Translations under genes and position numbers: made by a program | Origin: Jacaranda mimosifolia | Lineage: Eukaryota; Streptophyta; Magnoliopsida; Lamiales; Bignoniaceae | Length of the DNA: 64,000 nt | Assembly (NCBI GenBank): GCA_018894105.1 | Contig: CM032121.1 | Span: 22,661,730-22,725,729, forward strand | Reading direction: 5' to 3' | The notes under the pieces: model-generated | Databases searched by the model: none | Told to the model about the DNA's origin: nothing | Seen by the model: the letters and a program-made list of their open reading frames with translations, nothing else | In this document: positions 56,776 to 64,000 of the stretch, piece after piece | Layout of the letters: the number at the start of each line of letters is the position of its first letter | Position numbering within the stretch: the stretch's first letter is position 1

Positions 56776-57765
56776 CATGCAAGACTTGAACATATTTCTA
56801 AAAATAGGATGAATGAGTTAGAAGCTCTCAAAACACTAAATACTAGTGGCATTTAGGACTTTTCTACTGGTGAATCTTATTTGAAGAGAAAAATGACCAA
56901 GGTTCCTTTTATGGGACAAATGGAGTGAACCACATGTCCTTTGGATTTGATCTATACGAATGTTTGTGGCCCACTGAGAGTTAGTGCAAGAGGAGGCTAT
57001 TCTTACTTCATCACCTTCATCGATGATTATAGTCAGTTTAGACATGTGTATCTTATGAAGTACAAGTCCGAAGCCTTTGAAAAGTTCAAAGAGTATAGGT
57101 ATTAAATTGAAAACCAAAAGGGACTTAGTATTAAAACTCTTCGATTGGATTGAGGGGACGAATACTTAAGTACCGAATTCTTGGGTTATCTAAGAAGAAT
57201 GTAATTCTCTCTCAATGGACTCCACCCGGTATACCCCAACACAATGGAGTAGCCAAGAGGAGAAATCATACCTTATTGGATATGGTACGTTCTACGATAA
57301 GCTTTTTTGATGTGCCTATATTCTTTTATTGATACGACTTAGAAATGGCAATGAAGTTACTAAATGTAGTACCTTCAAAGTCAGTGCCAAAAATGCCGCA
57401 TGAGATGTGGTATGGCGAAGCACTATCTTACCATTATTTTTAGGTTTGGGGGTCTCCCATTTACGTCAAGTGGTTAGTGGGAGATAAGTTAGATAGTAGA
57501 TCTATCTTGTGTAAGTTTGTGGGATACCCAAGAGAGTCTTTGGGTTATTACTCTTATGATCCCTTAGAACAAAAGTTGTTTGTTTCCAGGAATGCCTAGT
57601 TTTGGGAAAAGCTATTTCTATTAAATAGAACTGACATTATTGTTGAACTTGATGAAGTTCAAGATGAACATCAAATCTCACATGCAGTGGAAACAAATGA
57701 GCAACAAGAGCCTTACACACAACCTCTTAGAAGGTCGGATTGAATCAAGAAGCAACTTAAAGGTT
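56776..57765 (+). pseudogene. integrase remnant (I)
   Basis: Pre-integrase HARLEHISKNRMNELEALKT, then CPLDLIYTNVCGPLRVSARG, GYSYFITFIDDYS, YLMKYKSEAFEKFKEYR, LRLD then a stop and DEYLS. The block WTPPGIPQHNGVAKRRNHTL, LLDMVRSTISFFDVPIFF is in frame 57150-57332. The C-terminal part shows VPKMPHEMWYGEALSYHYF and KLFVSRNA with shifts, ending in YTQPLRRSD. At least five stops or shifts occur. Confidence 0.85.
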
Positions 57766-58560
57766 CAGATTCCTTATGAGATGGGCCAATCGGACAGTGA
57801 TCTGAAGACCTATGAAGAAGCTATGTTAGACATAAACTCGGGACATTTGCTTGAAGCCATGAAATCTAAAATGGACTCCATGTACTCCAATTAAGTCTGG
57901 ACTTTGGTAGATCCACCGGAGGGAATAGTTCCCATTGGTTGCAAGTGGATCCATAAATGAAAGCTAGGAGTGGATGGAGAGGTAATGACCTTTAAGGCGC
58001 GACTAGTGGCAAAAGGTTACACTTAAAGACCCGGTATCGATTTTGAGGATCTTTTCACCGATTGTAGTACCTAAGTTTATTAGGATTTTACTTGCCATAG
58101 CTATATATTATGACTATGAGATATGACAAATAGATATGAAATTCACTTTCCACAATGGAAACATTGAACAAGAAATTTGTATGAAGCAACCATAGGGTTT
58201 TACATCTAAAGAGAGTGAGAAAAAGTTTTGCAAACTCTGGAGATCCATTTATCGACTCAAACAGACATCCCGAAGTTGGAACATATATTTTGATAAAATA
58301 GTCAAATCATTTGGCTTTGTCAAAAATATGTATGAACCTTGTGTGTATAAGAAGGCTAGTGGGAGTAGTATGCAGCTTATTGTGCTTTATATCAATGACA
58401 TTCTTCTCATTAGGAGTGAGAGAGAAATGTTAGAGTGTACTAAAGCATGGTTATCTACTCAATTCTCCATGAAGGATTTGGGAGAAGCGTCCTACGTATT
58501 AAGAATACGTATCTATTGAGATAGATTGAGGAGGATGACTTTCCAAAACCCCGTCTATTA
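57766..58560 (+). pseudogene. reverse transcriptase remnant (I)
   Basis: MGQSDSDLKTYEEAMLDINS and GHLLEAMKSKMDSMYSN (end of frame 57640-57894), a TAA, then TLVDPPEGIVPIGCKWIHK, the decayed VYYDYEI block with stops, SIYRLKQTSRSWN, and frame 58328-58519 with YEPCVYKKASGSSMQLIVLY, INDILLIRSEREMLECTKAW. The catalytic motif is YIND at 58388-58399, with the first Asp replaced by Asn. Confidence 0.87.
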
Positions 58561-58844
58561 AAAACATACTAAATAGGTTTATTATGGAAGAATCCAAGAG
58601 GGGGTTCCTCTTTATGGGACAAGGCATTCTTCTCTCCAAATCAATAGCCCCTCAGACTATCGACGAGAGACAAAGAATGTCCCACATACCTTATGCATCC
58701 GCCGTAAAGAGAATAATGTATGTTGTTCAATGTACAAGAACAAATGAGGCACATGATCTAAGTGTTATGAGCCGTTTCCAACCCTACCCCGGTGAATTTC
58801 ACTGGATGGCCGGTAAAACAATCCTTATGTACTTAAGAAAGACT
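58561..58844 (+). pseudogene. RT connection / RNase H start (I), cut by J
   Basis: Frame 58584-58847: MEESKRGFLFMGQGILLSKS, IDERQRMSHIPYASAV, YVVQCTRTNEAHDLSVMSRF, FHWMAGKTILMYLRKT. It ends within YLRRTKDL where LTR J starts; the left target pentamer is AGACT (58840-58844). Confidence 0.87.
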
Positions 58845-61093
58845 TGAAGTCACATGTAAGAGTAGAATCCAATTATCAAAGCATAAAAAAGCTAAAATAA
58901 CTAGGCTACACATAAAGCCAAGGATCTAAACATGCCATAGATTTAGATTTGGTATGAGGATTACCTTGATTTTCACAAAATCAAAGAAACTTGGAAGAAG
59001 ATCTCAACTCCTTAAAAACTGTCTCCCAGCGGCACAACAGAATCCGAGTAACTTTTGCCCAACCAAATGAAATCAAAATTGAGTGGAACTTATACCAATA
59101 GATCACTAACATCTTGATGATGCTCCAGTAAAAGTTTTACCTCAAAATAATTTCTGCAAGGTCGCCAATGGATGCTCTAAATACACTACTTGAACAGAGG
59201 ATCTCTTAAAAGGCTAGCAATCAAATTGTCTTGCCTCTAATGATAAGATCCACACACCAATGCGCAATCCTATTCTTCTCAATGCTAATTGGAGAACAAA
59301 GAGAAGAAATACAAGGATGAAGGTTTGATTTGGAAGTAGGAGATGCAGAAAAGTGAAGCTTCAACACATAAGGCAACACCTGGGAAATTGGAGGGAAAAT
59401 GAGAGAATCTAAAATTAGATCTAGATTGCTTGCTTTCACATCAAGTGGCCGTCCCCATCACACTCTATATCTATATATAGAGGGAGGATGGTGTGATGCC
59501 ACCTTCATCAAGTTGGCGCCAACTTGCTTGCAAGTTGGCAAGCAAGTGGCATATGACTTTTGTGTGCATTTGAGTTTCATGTGGAATCTTCAGTTCATCT
59601 CTTGAAATATCATCCAAATAAACCCTAATGCCACACCAAATTAACATTTCATTTGAATTTTTTCTCCAAAATTAATTCTTTATTTTAATTAAATTAAACA
59701 CTTTTAATTTAATTAATTAACCTTTGACTTAACTCTTAAGTCAATTTGCTTTTCTCTTTAAGCAAGTCATTGTTAACTTAACTCCTTAAGTTAACTTGAC
59801 TTATTGATAGTCATATGGAACCAAATAACTAACTCCTTAATTAACTAGTCTTAATTTAACTCCTTAAATTAGTTAGATCAATTTAACAATTAAATTGATA
59901 AAGCTAAAATGACTATAGCCATCTACCTCCAAAATCAGTCATGAAGAAATTTTTCTAACTCTTAGAAAATTCCCCTTCATCAAGTAGGATTTTCTATTGG
60001 CTTTTCTGTGTGAACCATTAGGTTCTACCATTCATTGTACATGAGCTCACAACTCTTTGTGACTTATAGAATATCATATATTCACATTAGTTTAAACTCC
60101 TTTAAACTAATGACTCAATTCAATTAATCTCCATTAATTGAAGAATACCCAATCTCCAGGGTTGATATCCAACCTCAAGCCCAACAAATTGGCCGAAATG
60201 AATAATTTTGGAGAACTATTCTAGCTCTCTGCGTACCATGAAAATACGGTTTTTCTATCTCATATCTCTCGAAAGAGGCTTAGGGCAAGATATTTGTTGG
60301 TTCTCTAATAACCTCGATTCTATTTTTTTATTCCCAATGTTTGATTTCCCTTTATGACCTCATCTTTAGAAAACTCATTTTCTAAATTGTCATACTACCT
60401 TGTGCAAGAATTTTTTGGAATCGATCATTATAGAATACATAGTAGATGTACCCGCCCTTCACAACAACGAGGAGTCGGATCCCATTTTAGATCTCATAAA
60501 TCTCCATGTCTAAGTAGCTCATACCCAATCTCTACCTGAACGACCAGCTAAGTGGTGAAGAAAGAGTCAAAGCATGAGGATCTAAACACAATATTACCAT
60601 GGATCCTCAAGTCAAAGGACTAATTATATGCACTAGCGTAAGTTGGAGAACTTGCTACTATCGACTTGCCTCTTTGGCTATCTAGTAGATTCTCTGGGCA
60701 GGCCTTCAGTGAACTTGTTCCCTAACAAGCACCTACTAATGTGTACCTATATCTCCTATGGCCTTGCTCATGAAACGGAGCAATATCCAACCCTTGGATT
60801 TATGCAGCATTTGTGAAAGTCTATCCGGATCTTAGATGCCCTATCTCATAAGATCTTATGACTTGGAAGATTTAAGTTCACGATCGTGCAAGACTTGTTT
60901 CATGATCACTACCCGGTGCGTGAACAAGTCTCGTAGTCTTGTGTGATCTAAGGGCATCAACTAAATGCCAGTGAAGTAAATATAAGCATAAGATGAAGAT
61001 GACCATTTAATGAATATCATTTAATCAAGATTGTATCACAAGTGAAGTAGTTTACATACCAATCTAATTGGCTTGCGAGGCACTATTCTAACA
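58845..61093 (-). repeat. 3' LTR of element J (2.25 kb)
   Basis: On the minus strand from TGTTAGAATAGTGCCTCGCA (complement ending at 61093) to TTACATGTGACTTCA (complement TGAAGTC at 58845). Palindrome array at about 59680-59905. The TATA-side palindrome is disrupted (about 59489-59510). TATA-like CTATATCTATATATAG at 59464-59479. Confidence 0.91.
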
Positions 61094-61900
61094 ATCTCCC
61101 ATTTTCCATAAAGCCAATTCCCTATAGTCCTAAGACCTATCTTCTCAAGATGCTCTTTGAAGACCTTTTGCATTTAGAGGTTAAGACAATGGTTTTTTTA
61201 TATTCTCTTCTAAGGCAACCATTTCCACCCAAATGTTGCCTCTATGAAGTGATATCATATATCAAGTGATAACGCATTTATGTGTGTTTGGATCATTAGT
61301 GAGATCTTGGTTCAAGTACAAAGTTATCTTCAAAAGATAACCATATGCTCATGCACACTGGGCACTGTATCCGACTATTGGATGAAGTTTCTATCCAAAC
61401 ACTTTCTTTTGCAGTTTCCAAAATTGCAAGGTATTCTGCTTCTATGGTTGAATTAGCTGTAATGTCTAGTTTGGAACTCTTCCAACTCACCACACTACCG
61501 TTGAGGCAAAATATGAATCTAGAAGTGGATTTTAGGTTATCTGCATCGGATTGGAAACTAGGATTCAAAAATAGCTCAGGTTTCAATCCTTCATTGTCGT
61601 ATACCTAAAAATAAGTCCTTGGTCCTTCTCAAGTACTTAAGGATTGTTTTAATAGCCATTCAGTGAAATTCACCAGGGTTGGATTGGACACGACTCATAA
61701 CACTTAGAGCATGTGCTATATCTGATCTTGTACATTGAACGGCATGCTGAATGCTCCTTATTATGAATGAATAAGGTATGTGGGACATTCTTTGCCTTTT
61801 GTCGTCAGTCTAAGGGGCCATGGACTTCGTGAGATGAAGGCCATGTCCCAATGGGATAAATCCCCTATTGAATTCTTCCATACTAAACTTCTTTAGTATC
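61094..61900 (-). pseudogene. RNase H and RT connection (J)
   Basis: Frame 61296-61586 (minus): PSFQSDADNLKSTSRFIFCL, NGSVVSWKSSKLDITANSTI, EAEYLAILETAKESVWIE, then a shift. The CDNN motif has become FEDNF. The upstream part (61590-61900) shows YLRRTKDLFL, HWMAI and VMSRVQSNPGE-type text in mixed frames. Confidence 0.83.
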
Positions 61901-62756
61901 TTGTCAATGCAAGGTGTTTAGGAAAGCCCTAGCATCCTTCCTGTTCTATCTCTATAGATATGTATTCCCAATACGTAGGATGCTATTCCTAAATCCTTCA
62001 TGAAGAATTGTGTAGATAACTATGCTTTAGTACACTCTACAATTTCTCTCTCATTCCCAATGAGAAGAATGCCATGGACATAAAGCACGATAAATTGTAT
62101 ACTACTCCCACTAGCCTTCTTGTACACACAAAGTTCAAACACATTTTTCACAAAGTTAAACGATTTGACTATCTTATTGAAACATATGTTCCAACTTCGG
62201 GACGCTTGTTTGAGTCTATAAATGAATCTCTCAAGTTTGCAAACCTTTTGCTCACTCCCTTTGAATGTAAAATCTTGTGGTTGTTCCATATAGATTTCTT
62301 CTTCAATATTTCCATTGAGGAAAGCAATTTTCATATCCATTTGGCATATCTCATAGTTGTAATATGTGGCTATGGCAAGTAAAATCCTAATAGACTTAGG
62401 CATTGTGACCGGTGAAAAGGTTTTCGCAAAAATGATACCAAGTATTTGAGTATAACCTTTTGCCACTAGTTGCACGTTAAAGATCATTATCTTTCCATAA
62501 ACTCCTACCTTTTGCTTATCGATCCACTTGCAACTAATGGGTACTATACCCTTCTGTGGATCTATCAAAGTCCATACTTTGTTGGAGTACATGGAATCCA
62601 TTTCGAATTTCATGGCATTAAGCCAATGTACTGAGTCTATGTCCAATATAGCTTTCTTATAGGTCTTCGAGTCGCTATCTGATTGGCTTATCTCATGAAG
62701 GAATCCGAACCATTCTGGTTACTTCTTGATTCGATCCAACCTTCTTAGAGGTTGTG
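61901..62756 (-). pseudogene. reverse transcriptase with mutated catalytic site (J)
   Basis: The longest open RT frame of the window, 208 codons (62020-62646): DSVHWLNAMKFEMDSMYSNK, VWTLIDPQKGIVPISCKWID, LVAKGYTQ, TMPKSIRILLAIATYYNYEI, QMDMKIAFLNGNIEEEIYME, KVCKLERFIYRLKQASRSWN, IQFIVLYVHGILLIGNEREI. The catalytic YVDD is YVHG (62071-62082), losing both aspartates, so the frame is open but cannot polymerise. Upstream a deletion at about 62756 joins the integrase middle directly to the TQPLRR linker. Confidence 0.9.
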
Positions 62757-63510
62757 TGTAAGACTCTCTTGGATATCCCATAAACTTGCACAAGGTGGAT
62801 CTACTACCCAACGTGTCTCCCACTAATTGCTTGACGTAAGTAGGAGACCCCCAAACCTTTAGATAATGGTAAAAGGGTGCTTTTCCATACCACATCTCAT
62901 GCGGAGTCTATGGTACTGACTTTCAAGGTACTACATTTAGTAACTTCACCGCCATTTCCAAAATATTTCCCTAAAAGGATATAGACACATCGAAAAAGCT
63001 CATCGTGCAGTATACTATATCCAACAAGGTATGATTTCTCCTATTGGCTACTCCATTATTTTGGGATGTTCCGGATGGAGTCTATTGAGAGAGAATCCTA
63101 TTCTCTTTTAGGTAACCTAAGAATTCAGTACTTAAGTGTTTTCCCATTTGATTCAATCGAAGAGCTTTAATACTAAGTCCCTTTTGCTTTTCTACTTCAT
63201 TCTTATATTCTTTGAGTTATTCCAAGGCTTCAGACTTGTACTTCATAAGATACACATGTCCGAATCAACTATAATCATCGGTGAATGTGATTAAGTAAGA
63301 ATAACCTCTTATCGTACTAACTCTTCGTGGGCCACAAACATCCATATAGATCAAATCCAAAGAACTTGTGGTTCACTCCGTTTGTCCCAAAAAAGGAGCA
63401 TTGTTTTTTTTTTTTCCTTCAAACAAGATACACAAGTTGGAAGATCCTCGATACCTCTAACATTTAGAATTTTAAGTGCTTCTAACTTGTTCATCCTATT
63501 TTTAGAGATA
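62757..63510 (-). pseudogene. integrase remnant (J)
   Basis: Minus-strand text: LCKFMGYPRE, YLKVWGSPTYVKQLVGDTLG, MPHEMWYGKAPFYHY, MVYTARMSFFDV-like, TPSGTSQNNGVANRRNHTLL, LKEKRILSQ, LSIKALRLNQMG, LMKYKSEALE, SHGIFIRIVSYLV-like, then pre-integrase ELEALKILNVRGIED. Many shifts; a run of 13 T at 63405-63417 adds another. It ends at 63510. Confidence 0.78.
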
Positions 63511-64000
63511 TGTCTAAAGGTATGTGTGGCGCTAGGATCTATTAAAATTCAAAAAAACTGAACAAAACTAGCCCACACACATCCACAAGGATCTAGACAT
63601 GCAAGGATTCAGATTTAGAAAGGAAAATACCTTGATGAAATAAAAAACCAAGGAACATTTCCCTTCAACTCTTGAATTTGTCCTATTACTGGCGTAGCTG
63701 AAACACAACCAGATATCCCTAAGCTAAGCTCCTCGTTTTGAGCCAAACATTTTACTATATTCCCTCCACACTTTAAAGATCATATATCCAAAATTTTAGC
63801 CCAATAAAAAAAAAATAAAGCTCCCAAGAACTCATTGCAAGCGGATGCCAAAATCTGCTTTTCCAAGAGCAATAGCAACCCAGACGTTTTGCCTGTAACG
63901 AGATAGTCCACACACCAAATGGAAAGATCCTTTCTCTAAAAAATTAGTTGGAGATAATTGTAGCAAAATGGAGGAAAGGAGGCCTAGTATGGAAGGGGAG
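63511..64000 (-). repeat. U5 end of LTR K, running off the window
   Basis: Starts TGTCTAAAGGTATGTGTGGC, corresponding on the minus strand to the GATCCTAGTGCCACACACACC end of B's LTR. It continues through the R/U5 region (ATGCAAGGATTCAGATTTAG, CCAAATGGAAAGATCC). It is nearest to B and C-left among the copies here. The element is nested in J's pre-integrase region. Confidence 0.85.

Larger units (their letters stand above)
51365..58844 (+). mobile_element. copia element I, most complete coding set, cut by J
   Basis: 5' LTR, primer site, leader, gag, protease, integrase, RT and the start of RNase H in order on the plus strand, inserted in gag/protease of H (left pentamer CGCAT, 51360-51364). 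J interrupts it at 58844/58845. The remainder and the 3' LTR lie beyond J and K, outside the window. Confidence 0.92.
58845..63510 (-). mobile_element. copia element J, cut by K
   Basis: Minus-strand copy nested in I: complete 3' LTR, polypurine tract (complement of ATCTCCCATTTTC at 61094-61106), RNase H, RT, integrase and pre-integrase text. It ends at 63510 where the end of LTR K appears. Confidence 0.88.

Overview
The window looks like repeat-rich, AT-rich nuclear DNA of a flowering plant, probably a eudicot. I find no host gene, tRNA, rRNA, CRISPR array or prokaryotic signal. Almost everything from about 3.9 kb onward is transposon sequence, mainly decayed Ty1/copia LTR retrotransposons stacked inside one another. 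The species cannot be named from the sequence.

Left part, 1-13913. Positions 1-3939 are AT-rich and non-coding. They hold two Helitron-like 3' ends (near 584 and 2166), a Tourist-like MITE (2262-2742) and an LTR-like scrap. Positions 3940-12900 form one LTR element without recognisable gag or pol: 0.45 kb LTRs, a decayed Met-tRNA primer site, and 5-bp flanks that differ at one base. A Mutator-like element (5981-8085) with 270-bp terminal inverted repeats and a perfect 9-bp target duplication sits inside it. A second LTR-like stretch with an unrecognised gag-like ORF (13104-13913) follows.

Right part, 13914-64000. This is an archipelago of one copia superfamily with unusually long LTRs (about 2.1-2.25 kb), a PBS for initiator Met tRNA, a leader of about 1.9 kb, then gag-PR-IN-RT-RNase H. 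I label the copies A to K. A (-) lies in the 13.1-kb element. An LTR fragment (C-left) interrupts A's integrase. B (+, 18734-26637) lies in that LTR. C-right (-), D (+) and E (+) are 5'-truncated pieces joined end to end. F (-) lost gag-pol. G (+, 39997-48651) is nested in F's 5' LTR with 5-bp flanks differing at one base. H (+) is interrupted by I (+), I by J (-), and J by K (-), which runs off the window. Every pol copy is broken by stops, frameshifts or deletions; RT is YVDD in A, B and D, YIDD in E, and mutated in G, I and J.

The most interesting structure is non-coding. (1) Each leader with its 3' half present (B, G, I) carries four short stem-loops at conserved spacing. Their stems are conserved or compensated, while their loop words are alike within B and within G but differ between elements. 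(2) Each LTR carries an array of short palindromes built on a TTAA-CTCC-TTAA core upstream of the TATA box, plus one near-perfect palindrome beside the TATA box. Both look like cis-acting retrotransposon signals and deserve family-wide alignment.
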